64,000 nucleotides of DNA from assembly GCF_030123325.1 (NCBI RefSeq), contig NZ_CP126106.1, forward strand, positions 4,368,001 to 4,432,000. Direction: 5' to 3'. The stretch is from Peribacillus simplex. GTDB taxonomy: Bacteria; Bacillota; Bacilli; Bacillales; DSM-1321. The notes below the pieces were generated by a model. The model made no database searches, had not been told where the DNA came from, and saw nothing but the letters and a program-made list of their open reading frames with translations. The position numbers and the translations under genes are program-made. This document shows positions 57,329-64,000 of the stretch, piece after piece; positions within the stretch are counted from its first letter, which is position 1, and each line of letters begins with the position of its first letter.

Positions 57329-58621
57329 TTATAGTGGGATGATTCCCAATAGGACACATACCAGTATCATGACAAGCGTCGATCCGCATGCCCATTTCAG
57401 GAAGGTGCGCTGCAATGCACCGAAATCTTCCCCTACCATTCCAACCAATAGATAGGTAGATGGAACAAGCGGGCTTAATAGATGGACGGGCAACCCTAAT
57501 AGTGAAGCTCTGCCGATCATGGCAGGGTCAATTCCATAAGCAGCTCCCGCTTTAGCAAGCAATGGGAGTACACCATAATAAAATGCATCATTAGACATGA
57601 AGAACGTAAATGGTGCTGAGATGATGGCCGTGATGACAGCAAAATGTGCGCCCATTTGATCTGGAATATGCTGAATCAAAGAGTTTGCCATTGCATCGAC
57701 CATTTCCGTACCGGCAAGGATTCCAGTGAAGACACCTGCTGCAAAAATCATCGAAATTACAGATAAAGCATTGTCCGCATAGTTTGCCACACGCTCTTTT
57801 TGATCACTGAGTTTCGGATAATTAACCGTGATGGCAATGGCAAAACCTATCATGAACAGTACCGCTGAAGGCATAAGCTCCATGATCAGCGCCACCAGCA
57901 ATGTAAGAGTCAATGCGTAATTGAATATTATCAATTTAGGACGCTTAAGATAAGCATCTTCCGTTGCAGCCGCTTGCTGTGCCATAACATGATAGTCGAC
58001 TTCTATGATCCCGATTCTTTTTCTTTCTTTTTTACCCATGCAATATGCCATGAAAAGGACGAACAGGACTCCGCCGATCATCGCTGGAATGACAGGGGTG
58101 AAAACATCGGACATATCAAGTTTTAATGCGGTCATCACCCGCGCTGTAGGGCCTCCCCAAGGAAGAAGGTTCATGACTCCAGATGACGAAACGGCAATAC
58201 CGGCCAATACAAGCGGCCTCATGCCAATCCGTTTATATAGCGGAAGCATGGCTGAAATCGTTATCATATATGTGGTTGTACCATCTCCATCCAAGGAAAT
58301 CAGCAAAGCCAGGACGGCCGTGCCGATGGCGATTTTCACTGGATCTCCTTTTACAACCTTAAGTATCGTATTGATGATCGGATCAAAAACGCCAGCATCG
58401 ATCAAAATGCCAAAGAAAAGGATCGCAAATAAAATCATGATTCCCGTTGGCGCAACGTCTTTGATCCCTTCCAGCGCCATCTCACCCATTTTACCGCCAA
58501 ACCCGCCAATAAGTGCAAAGGCACTTGGCACTGCAATCAAAGCTATCATGGCTGAAAGTCGCCTTGTCATAATTAATATCATAAACGTTACTATCATCAA
58601 GTATCCTAATAAAGCGAGCAT
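57329..58621 (-). CDS. CitMHS-type citrate-metal symporter (CitM-like)
   Basis: A 430-residue, about 11-12-helix transporter. LLISLDGDGTTTYMITISAM, MNLLPWGGPTARVMTAL, and FFMSNDAFYYGVLPL are CitMHS family hallmarks (CitM/CitH take up Mg- or Ca-citrate with protons). ATG at 58619-58621 with AAGGAGTG 6 bases upstream; an in-frame GTG three codons earlier overlaps that site. A perfect cre site lies 55 bases upstream (carbon catabolite repression) and a CitST-like two-component system is next door. CitM, CitH or CitN cannot be told apart by eye. Confidence 0.88.
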   Translation of the reverse strand: MLALLGYLMIVTFMILIMTRRLSAMIALIAVPSAFALIGGFGGKMGEMALEGIKDVAPTGIMILFAILFFGILIDAGVFDPIINTILKVVKGDPVKIAIGTAVLALLISLDGDGTTTYMITISAMLPLYKRIGMRPLVLAGIAVSSSGVMNLLPWGGPTARVMTALKLDMSDVFTPVIPAMIGGVLFVLFMAYCMGKKERKRIGIIEVDYHVMAQQAAATEDAYLKRPKLIIFNYALTLTLLVALIMELMPSAVLFMIGFAIAITVNYPKLSDQKERVANYADNALSVISMIFAAGVFTGILAGTEMVDAMANSLIQHIPDQMGAHFAVITAIISAPFTFFMSNDAFYYGVLPLLAKAGAAYGIDPAMIGRASLLGLPVHLLSPLVPSTYLLVGMVGEDFGALQRTFLKWACGSTLVMILVCVLLGIIPL

Positions 58622-58675
58622 ATCAATCACTCCTTATCTTCTAATAAGGTAAATTGTATATGAAACCGCTTCATT

Positions 58676-58689
58676 TGTAAGCGTTATCA
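58676..58689. promoter_or_regulatory. CcpA cre site upstream of citrate transporter
   Basis: TGTAAGCGTTATCA matches TGWAANCGNTNWCA at every position. It lies 55 bases before the transporter ATG. B. subtilis citM is likewise repressed by CcpA. Confidence 0.82.
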
Positions 58690-58870
58690 ATTTATTGTGT
58701 TTTAAAACTATTTTGTTAATTTTGTTCATTGTGTTCACGGAAACGATTTTTCGAGACTGAACCGGCGCCACTCCCCGGGTTGAATGGCGGGTTCTTTAGG
58801 GAAACGATTGCAATTATTAAGAAAACTTAGACTATATCTTCATTGCTGGCAAAGGCATGCTACTGCGCAT
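58690..58870. other. Gap between citrate transporter and AraC gene
   Basis: It presumably contains the CitT binding site and promoter. An imperfect hairpin (GAACC and GCCA against TGGC and GGTTC) at about 58758-58793 may end the AraC transcript. Confidence 0.4.
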
Positions 58871-59752
58871 TTATTCTTCAAAAGATAGATTTGCCGGTCC
58901 ATCCAGGAGGTCACAGCCGTAATCTATATTGGTCGTTGGTGTACCTTTACTGACTTCCTCGAATTCCAGTTCATCGATCCATACTTTGCCACGCCCTGAA
59001 AGAAGGACCCCGAATGAAATGATGGCACTGTTTTCGGGTACATCCAGGACAATATAATAATGGTTCCATTCCGTATCGTTAACGATGGGCCGGTTCCCCA
59101 TATTGTCGAATTGCAAAACATCATGAAGGGCATTATCCACCCTCATCCATAAGCCACAAAATCCATCAACATCTTTTGATTTTAAAAAACCCGACAGTTT
59201 CATTCTTTTACCAAGGTAATTTTCCGCCTTGAATTGTTGCATCATCGTTGCAAATTCCTCCTTGGATTCCGCAGTGACGGATTTCAGGAAACCTGATGCC
59301 TGGCCTTTATGGTATGTCTCCCGGTCAATTCCCATTTTATAATTGAATGGATGACTCCCGCTTAAATTCCATCCTTTTAATAATTGTTCGTTTTTCATCG
59401 TCATTTCCTCCTTTTGCAAGGTTAATTTACTTACAAGTTTCCGATATTGCCCTGGCGGCAGTTCATAATATTTCTTAAATGAACGAGTAAAGGATTCTTG
59501 TGTTTCAAAGCGGTAATAAAAAGCGATGTCGATTATTTTTTCATCTGTATAAAGCAGCATGTTAGCTGCATTGGCGATCCTTCGATATCGAATATATTCT
59601 GATACGGTCACGCCAACCTCCTTGTGAAAAATACGATGGTAATGATATTTCGAAAAACCTGCGAATCGTGCGATGTTTTCCAAGGATAATTCCTCTTGTA
59701 AGCTATTCTCTATATATTCAATCGTTTTTTGGATGATGGGACTGTATCTCAT
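58871..59752 (-). CDS. AraC family regulator with C-terminal ligand-binding-like domain
   Basis: A 293-residue protein. The N-terminal AraC DNA-binding domain (about 1-105) has both HTH units: SLENIARFAGFSKYHYHRIF and IIDIAFYYRFETQESFTRSF, with KKYYELPPGQYRK at its end. The C-terminal half (about 128-285; GKRMKLSGFLKSKDVDGFCG, LWMRVDN, GRGKVWIDELEFEEV) resembles a carbohydrate-binding-like beta-sandwich seen fused to such regulators. Ligand unknown. AAGGAGG before the ATG. It is inserted between citST and the transporter and on the same strand; whether it acts on them is unknown. Confidence 0.82.
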   Translation of the reverse strand: MRYSPIIQKTIEYIENSLQEELSLENIARFAGFSKYHYHRIFHKEVGVTVSEYIRYRRIANAANMLLYTDEKIIDIAFYYRFETQESFTRSFKKYYELPPGQYRKLVSKLTLQKEEMTMKNEQLLKGWNLSGSHPFNYKMGIDRETYHKGQASGFLKSVTAESKEEFATMMQQFKAENYLGKRMKLSGFLKSKDVDGFCGLWMRVDNALHDVLQFDNMGNRPIVNDTEWNHYYIVLDVPENSAIISFGVLLSGRGKVWIDELEFEEVSKGTPTTNIDYGCDLLDGPANLSFEE

Positions 59753-59845
59753 TTCCGAACCTCCTTAAGAATAAGATAACAGATTAAAACATCGTTTTTT
59801 TGACATATATTGCTTTTTTCGAAACCTTTCAATCCTTGCATGCAT

Positions 59846-59875
59846 AAAAAAAAACACCTCCAATCTTGAAGGTGC
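59846..59875 (-). terminator. Terminator of the citST-like operon
   Basis: Arms CACCT / AGGTG (with an extended imperfect stem) followed by nine T on the minus strand, 14 bases past the response-regulator stop. Confidence 0.75.
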
Positions 59876-59888
59876 TTCACACTTAATT

Positions 59889-60578
59889 CTATTGAATTTT
59901 ATAATATCTTCGCTCAGGTCTTCCCACTACCCCGTATACGACTTCCGCTTTACATTTCTTTACGGATATCAAATATTCCAGATAGCGTCTCGCGGTTGTC
60001 CTGGAAGCGCCGATCTGGCCGCTCACTTGCTCAGCCGACAAACCGATATCGCTTGCTTTGAGTACCTCGATTACTTTCGCCAAAGTGATTTCGTCGACCC
60101 CTTTCGGTAAGGCCGGCCCATCGTTCGTTTCCGAAACCGCAGATCCCTTTTTCAAAATGAGATCAACAAAATCCTGATCTATCTCTTGTTTGGATTTCAT
60201 CAGATGGACTTTCTTCAGATACTCTTCGATAACTTGATTGAAACGCTTCATTTCCACTGGTTTAATTAAATAATTCTCTACACCATAGTGTAGCGCCTTT
60301 TCAAGTTGGTCTTTATCCGTTGCCGCGGTAATCATGATGATATCCACATTCGGGAACTTTTTCCGTATGTCCGGAAGGAGGTCTGTACCAAGTTGATCTG
60401 GCATATATACATCAAGCAAAAGCAGATCCGGGCTTTTTTGCTCCAAGATCCGAAGCGTTTTTTTGGCATTGACGGCTTTTCCGACCACTTCTATTTCTTC
60501 AAAGTTTTTTAAGAATTTTTCATGGATATCCGCTACACGAAAATCATCTTCTGCGATGACTGCTCTTATCTTCAGCAT
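59889..60578 (-). CDS. Response regulator, CitT/DctR family
   Basis: A 229-residue response regulator. Receiver domain with acidic pocket (EDD at 10-12), phospho-acceptor D56 (LLLLDVYMP) and K106 (YLIKPVE). The C-terminal part ends in an HTH (SAEQVSGQIGASRTTARRYL, EYLISVKKC) and the RPERRYYKI tail of CitB/CitT regulators. Controls transport or fermentation of citrate and dicarboxylates. ATG at 60576-60578 with GAGGAGGG 6 bases upstream, 11 bases after the kinase stop. Neighbour of a citrate transporter, hence CitT rather than DctR or MalR. Confident on family. Confidence 0.88.
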   Translation of the reverse strand: MLKIRAVIAEDDFRVADIHEKFLKNFEEIEVVGKAVNAKKTLRILEQKSPDLLLLDVYMPDQLGTDLLPDIRKKFPNVDIIMITAATDKDQLEKALHYGVENYLIKPVEMKRFNQVIEEYLKKVHLMKSKQEIDQDFVDLILKKGSAVSETNDGPALPKGVDEITLAKVIEVLKASDIGLSAEQVSGQIGASRTTARRYLEYLISVKKCKAEVVYGVVGRPERRYYKIQ

Positions 60579-60589
60579 TCTTTCCCTCC

Positions 60590-62167
60590 TCACTGTTCTT
60601 TAGGAAGATACACGGTGAATATGGTGTTCCCATCCTCGCTGTGAACTTCGATGATGCCGCCCAGCTCTTTGACGACATGATCAGCATTCGCAAGTCCATA
60701 ACCACTCGGACTTCCGCTGTTTTTCGAAGTGAAACCCCGATCGAAAATATGGGCGACGGCATCCTCAGGTATTCCTTTTCCGTTATCGCTCACTTCAAAT
60801 ACCATATCATTTCCGATATCCGTGGCGAAAAATTTCACGAGCGGCTCTTCCACGCTTGAAACCGCTTCAAGTGCATTATCGATAATGTTGCCTAGAATCA
60901 ATGTTAGTTGTGACAATTTTATATGATCCGGCAGTTTCTCTAGGTAACTTTGGGCGTCTATTTCGAAGATGATCTTCTTCTCCGATGCCTTCCCTATCTT
61001 TCCAAGTAAAAGGGCTTGTACCTTTGTATCTTTTATCTGTTCGAACACGACGCGGTTCAGGGAATGCAATTCGGATGTTTCGCTTTGAATCATATCTATT
61101 GCTTCATCATATTCGCCTAATTGTATCAAACCTGAAAGGACGTATAGTTTATTGGTGAACTCATGGGTTTGTGCCCTTAAATCCTCTGAATGCATCTTCA
61201 CTTCCGATAATGTGTTGACCATTTCCTCAATTTCCGTTCGATCACGGAACGAAGCCACAACACCGCTTACCCCTTCACTATCGAAGATTGGCGTACAATT
61301 GACGATAACGGATTTGTCTTTCCATGAAATCTCCTTATCCACCTGCGGTTCACCAGACTTCAGCACTTCGAATAAATATTTCGAAGGAAATAGGCCATCC
61401 ACATTCAAATGGCGAACGGACTCTTTAATATCCAGCAATTTTTTTGCCGGCTGATTCATCGAGGTAATCAACCCATTTTGGTCAATGGCCAGAATCCCCT
61501 CTTTCACCGATTGAAGCACTGCATTTTTTTCTTTATATAAATTGGCGATTTCAAATGGTTCCAGCCCCAATGTATCTTTACGTATGCTCCTTGCCAGCAT
61601 ATAACTGCCAATGATCGATATCATGATGGCCACTAAAGATACAATCATCTCTTTCGACAAGTCCTTGAAAATTTGGGCGCGGACATCATCGACTAAAAAA
61701 CCGACGGAGACGATTCCAATTATTTTTCCATCCGCATTAAATACCGGTGACTTCCCCCGAATGGAAAGACCGAGTGATCCTGCCGCTTCGGAGACATAAT
61801 ATTCGCCTTCCTGAATGGCCCTGGCATTATCCCCGCCTTCCATCCGCTTCCCAATTTCGGAAGCCAGCGGATGGGAGTAGCGAATTCCCTCTTTATTCCC
61901 GACTACGATGAACTCAGCCCCTGTTTCCCTGCGGATCTTTTCGGCAATCGGCTGGATTGTGCGAGCGGGATCATCCGTTTCAAAGGCATCTGTAACGGTA
62001 GGCATGAAGCTAATCGTCTTTGAAAGTTCCAACGCCAATTGACCTTTATCCTTTGCTATTTGCCTTCCTTCCATATAGGAAAAAGAAGTCGTCAATAATA
62101 TAATCAAAAACAGGCTCAACGATAAGACTAACCCGAGAATCTTGGTTTCCAGCGATACTTTCCTCAT
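60590..62167 (-). CDS. Sensor histidine kinase, CitS/DcuS family
   Basis: A 525-residue membrane kinase. Helix 1 (ILGLVLSLSLFLIILLTTSF), an extracytoplasmic PASp-like sensor (about 40-175, GNKEGIRYSHPLASEIGKRM motif common to CitA/DcuS), helix 2 near 180-200, a PAS domain, and a kinase core: H-box HSEDLRAQTHEFTNKLYVLS, N-box ILGNIIDNALEA, DNGKGIPED, and G-box GYGLAN. Expected ligand citrate, from the neighbour. ATG at 62165-62167 (GAGGATG upstream); an ATG four codons earlier is too close to that site. Confident on family. Confidence 0.9.
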   Translation of the reverse strand: MRKVSLETKILGLVLSLSLFLIILLTTSFSYMEGRQIAKDKGQLALELSKTISFMPTVTDAFETDDPARTIQPIAEKIRRETGAEFIVVGNKEGIRYSHPLASEIGKRMEGGDNARAIQEGEYYVSEAAGSLGLSIRGKSPVFNADGKIIGIVSVGFLVDDVRAQIFKDLSKEMIVSLVAIMISIIGSYMLARSIRKDTLGLEPFEIANLYKEKNAVLQSVKEGILAIDQNGLITSMNQPAKKLLDIKESVRHLNVDGLFPSKYLFEVLKSGEPQVDKEISWKDKSVIVNCTPIFDSEGVSGVVASFRDRTEIEEMVNTLSEVKMHSEDLRAQTHEFTNKLYVLSGLIQLGEYDEAIDMIQSETSELHSLNRVVFEQIKDTKVQALLLGKIGKASEKKIIFEIDAQSYLEKLPDHIKLSQLTLILGNIIDNALEAVSSVEEPLVKFFATDIGNDMVFEVSDNGKGIPEDAVAHIFDRGFTSKNSGSPSGYGLANADHVVKELGGIIEVHSEDGNTIFTVYLPKEQ

Positions 62168-62515
62168 ATTCAACAGCATCCTCTATTTTCATTTTCATTC
62201 ACTAAATTTTATAGGAGCATAATGATTTTACCATTTCTATTAAATATTGAACATTGTTGGCCGTTTATTTCGCCACATTCAAAAATGAAAGGAATATATG
62301 ACTTTTTAAGAAAGAGTGTCACTCCGATCATGATATTAGGATCAAGTCGCCATTGTTTTACACCACGTATCTCTTTCCCTAGTCTGAGTGATGACCGCTT
62401 TAGGGGGACAATCAACGATAGGCTTTTCCTTTAATGATGTTTTTCTTTGGATAGTGCTGCTTCTGTCTTGCTGCCATATCTTTTCGTATTGGAAGCAAAA
62501 CAATCAGAAACATAA
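62168..62515. other. Intergenic region upstream of citS
   Basis: About 350 bases. Two overlapping antiparallel ORFs of about 70 codons can be read (62209-62415 and 62222-62434), but neither has a good ribosome binding site or a family I know. It presumably holds the citST promoter. Confidence 0.4.
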
Positions 62516-62548
62516 AATGCTCAAAGGGAACATCTCCTTTGAGCATTT
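62516..62548. terminator. Terminator of the collagen-like gene
   Basis: Arms AATGCTCAAAGG / CCTTTGAGCATT with an 8-9 base loop, immediately beyond the stop of the collagen-like gene; T-rich on both sides. Confidence 0.78.
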
Positions 62549-62550
62549 TT

Positions 62551-62970
62551 TCAAAAACAGCTAAATGAATTGATTTGTCTTGTATCGATACCAAAAAACG
62601 TCCAGAACCTGCCATTCCACCTGAAGCCGGCAACAGAACGCGGACCGACGAAAATGGGGTAATACCAGAAACGTGCACCATTATTAAGCCATATAAAAGT
62701 ATTCCTGAACAGGCAAAACGAAATGGCACCTGGATCTACGGCAAATGTTGAAGCCGATTGCTGTTGGGGGATAAACGCTGGCGGGGGCGCTGTTGGTGCT
62801 TGCGAACCCGGCGGTGGTCCTGGCTGCCCTGGAAATTGAGGCGCACCGGGAAAACCGGGCTGGCCTGGAAAGCCCGGTGATCCCGGGATGCCTGGAAAGC
62901 CGGATAGACCAGGAAACTGCCGTTCAAGATAAACCTGATCTTCATAATGATACGTTGGGTACATATACAT
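62551..62970 (-). CDS. Short collagen-like protein with conserved aromatic C-terminal domain
   Basis: 139 residues. After a Tyr-rich start (MYMYPTYHYEDQVYLERQFP) come about 14 Gly-X-Y-like triplets, such as GLSGFPGIPGSPGFPGQPG, then a Pro-rich linker. The C-terminal 65 residues (SFCLFRNTFIWLNNGARFWY, YPIFVGPRSVAGFRWNGRFW) form a compact aromatic domain with two cysteines, near the two ends of that domain. I know no named family. Collagen-like repeats in Bacillus are common in spore-surface and exosporium proteins; there is no signal peptide, as for coat proteins. ATG at 62968-62970 (GAGGTGA upstream). Role inferred only. Confidence 0.6.
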   Translation of the reverse strand: MYMYPTYHYEDQVYLERQFPGLSGFPGIPGSPGFPGQPGFPGAPQFPGQPGPPPGSQAPTAPPPAFIPQQQSASTFAVDPGAISFCLFRNTFIWLNNGARFWYYPIFVGPRSVAGFRWNGRFWTFFGIDTRQINSFSCF

Positions 62971-63115
62971 GGTCATTCACCTCTATTAGATTGAATGTAA
63001 TAAGTTATGATATATGGACTCAAGGTGTTTGGGCTGGAAAAGCAATTTATCTCCGAATTTAGGGATATATCGACGATTTCTTCTGTTTTATCTCCGAATA
63101 GGGATATACACGAAG
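62971..63115. other. Short gap between collagen-like gene and alkA
   Basis: It contains two copies of a TATCTCCGAAT motif (about 63047 and 63090), 43 bases apart. Otherwise nothing. Confidence 0.35.
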
Positions 63116-64000
63116 TCAATATAGCAATCTCCATAAATAGAAGGTCGCATAGGATTCCCAATCGGCCCACGCTTCCGATAGTTTCAGGATTGCCGCTTTC
63201 GTTGGTTTTGCTTCCGTTTCCATGACCAGTTTCATGGAATTATGCAGCCCGACATCATCGATGGGAAAGGCTGCGGGAAAACGCAAACAGCGCATCAAGA
63301 CATAGTTCGCTGTCCACGGACCGATTCCCCGTATTTTGGTCAGCATTTTTTCGGCCTCTTTTACATCCTTTGCACTCAACAGCTTTTCTATAGTAAGTTC
63401 CCCTTCTGCAATCAGTTGAGCGACGCCTATTAAATATTCACACTTCTTCACCGTCATCCTCAAATCGGCAAAATCTTCGACCGTCAATTTCGCGATCACA
63501 TCAGGCTTTGGAAATAGCCAATATTGCTTTCCTTCGAATTCAACAAAATCACCAAATCCTTCCACAAGCCTCCGTTTCAAGGTATAGGCATAAGTCAAGT
63601 TAATCTGCTGTCCAAGTATTCCCCAGGCAATCGCTTCAAATAAATCCGGGATGCCCATATTTCTCAAACCGAAGAATTGGCTTACCGGCTTTTGCAATAA
63701 AGGGTCATTTTGGGCCAGCTCATAAAAAGGAAGCAGGTTTGTCTCAAGATCGAACCAGTGACGAACGTATTGGGAAACAGCATCCTTTACCTGATTATCC
63801 ATCGGTGTTGTTCGTCCTGGAAACCGCACGGTCAGCTCCGTTTCATTCATCGCACTGATTTCCACTAGGAGTGTCTCGTTTTCGACAACAAGTGCTCGAT
63901 AAATTTTTTGATCAACAATATCGAACAGACATTCATTGGAGGATCTTGATAAGTATGTAAGATTTTCCGAAAAACTAAACTCCTTTGGTGCATGAATCCT
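63116..64000 (-). CDS. DNA-3-methyladenine glycosylase AlkA (5' end beyond right edge)
   Basis: 295 codons stay open to the window edge, so the start lies outside; internal ATG/GTG codons near 63.85 kb are not the start. The part near the edge (PKEFSFSENLTYLSRSSNEC) matches the N-terminal domain of Bacillus AlkA. The helix-hairpin-helix region ILGQQINLTYAYTLKRRLVE, then LTKIRGIGPWTANYVLMRCL with PIDDVGL (catalytic aspartate), is complete. It removes alkylated purines from DNA. B. subtilis AlkA is about 303 residues, so only a few codons are missing. Confident. Confidence 0.9.
   Translation of the reverse strand, partial: RIHAPKEFSFSENLTYLSRSSNECLFDIVDQKIYRALVVENETLLVEISAMNETELTVRFPGRTTPMDNQVKDAVSQYVRHWFDLETNLLPFYELAQNDPLLQKPVSQFFGLRNMGIPDLFEAIAWGILGQQINLTYAYTLKRRLVEGFGDFVEFEGKQYWLFPKPDVIAKLTVEDFADLRMTVKKCEYLIGVAQLIAEGELTIEKLLSAKDVKEAEKMLTKIRGIGPWTANYVLMRCLRFPAAFPIDDVGLHNSMKLVMETEAKPTKAAILKLSEAWADWESYATFYLWRLLY

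Noticed and set aside
62209..62434. Two antiparallel ORFs of about 70 codons upstream of citS
   Set aside because: Neither has a convincing Shine-Dalgarno or a recognisable domain, and the region is the expected citST promoter.

Overview
The window comes from a low-GC, endospore-forming Bacillaceae chromosome. Evidence: two complete germinant-receptor operons, an AbrB orthologue preceded by tandem Spo0A boxes, AGGAGG-type ribosome binding sites, a RocR/sigma-54 arginine-catabolic locus, and CcpA and Zur sites of Bacillus type. Gene content and the CACGAGTA repeat arrays remind me of Peribacillus (the former Bacillus simplex group), but I could not test this. There are no rRNA, tRNA, phage, transposase or CRISPR genes.

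Layout. 1-4.4 kb: the 5' end of an ArsB-like pump (runs off the left edge), a decayed chemoreceptor, an MFS drug exporter behind an apparent attenuator, and a DinB/GNAT/SRPBCC operon. 4.6-8.3 kb: germinant receptor operon 1 (B-A-C order). 8.4-8.9 kb: a CACGAGTA repeat array. 9.1-14.1 kb: GNAT, abrB, an EmrE-type transporter, a guanidine-I riboswitch with the guanidinium exporter genes gdnCD, and a yoaS-yozG-yoaT-like operon. 14.3-25.4 kb: a MITE-like repeat, a SNF2 helicase, germinant receptor operon 2 (A-C-B-D order), DedA and PAP2 membrane proteins, a second MITE-like repeat and a P450.

26-35 kb: an A+T-rich catabolic block (permease, M20 deacylase, thiolase, two CoA-transferase subunits, class III aminotransferase) divergent from a PucR-type regulator. 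It fits degradation of a beta-amino acid and is related to the B. subtilis yodQRST genes. 36.7-42.8 kb: rocA-rocD-rocG with a small biotinyl/lipoyl-like protein, divergent from rocR, with a sigma-54 promoter and RocR-type upstream sites. 42.9-44.9 kb: azoreductase and catDE (quinone/catechol detoxification).

45.0-51.8 kb is the most unusual part. A nicotianamine-synthase-like gene, a MATE exporter gene with a large internal deletion, and a complete five-gene Nik/Opp/Cnt-type ABC importer lie among four sequences that match the Bacillus Zur box. It reads as a zinc-responsive metallophore locus. It seems to be eroding: the exporter is broken, and a Zur-type promoter drives only a 12-codon ORF that abuts a second CACGAGTA array. 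51.9-62.2 kb: mannitol PTS genes mtlA-mtlR-mtlD, then a CitMHS citrate transporter with a CitST-type two-component system and an intervening AraC regulator. 62.5-64 kb: a collagen-like protein and an AlkA DNA glycosylase that runs off the right edge.

Most genes lie on the minus strand. Starts were chosen by Shine-Dalgarno position and often differ from the longest ORF. All functional calls are family-level recognition by eye; no database search was run.
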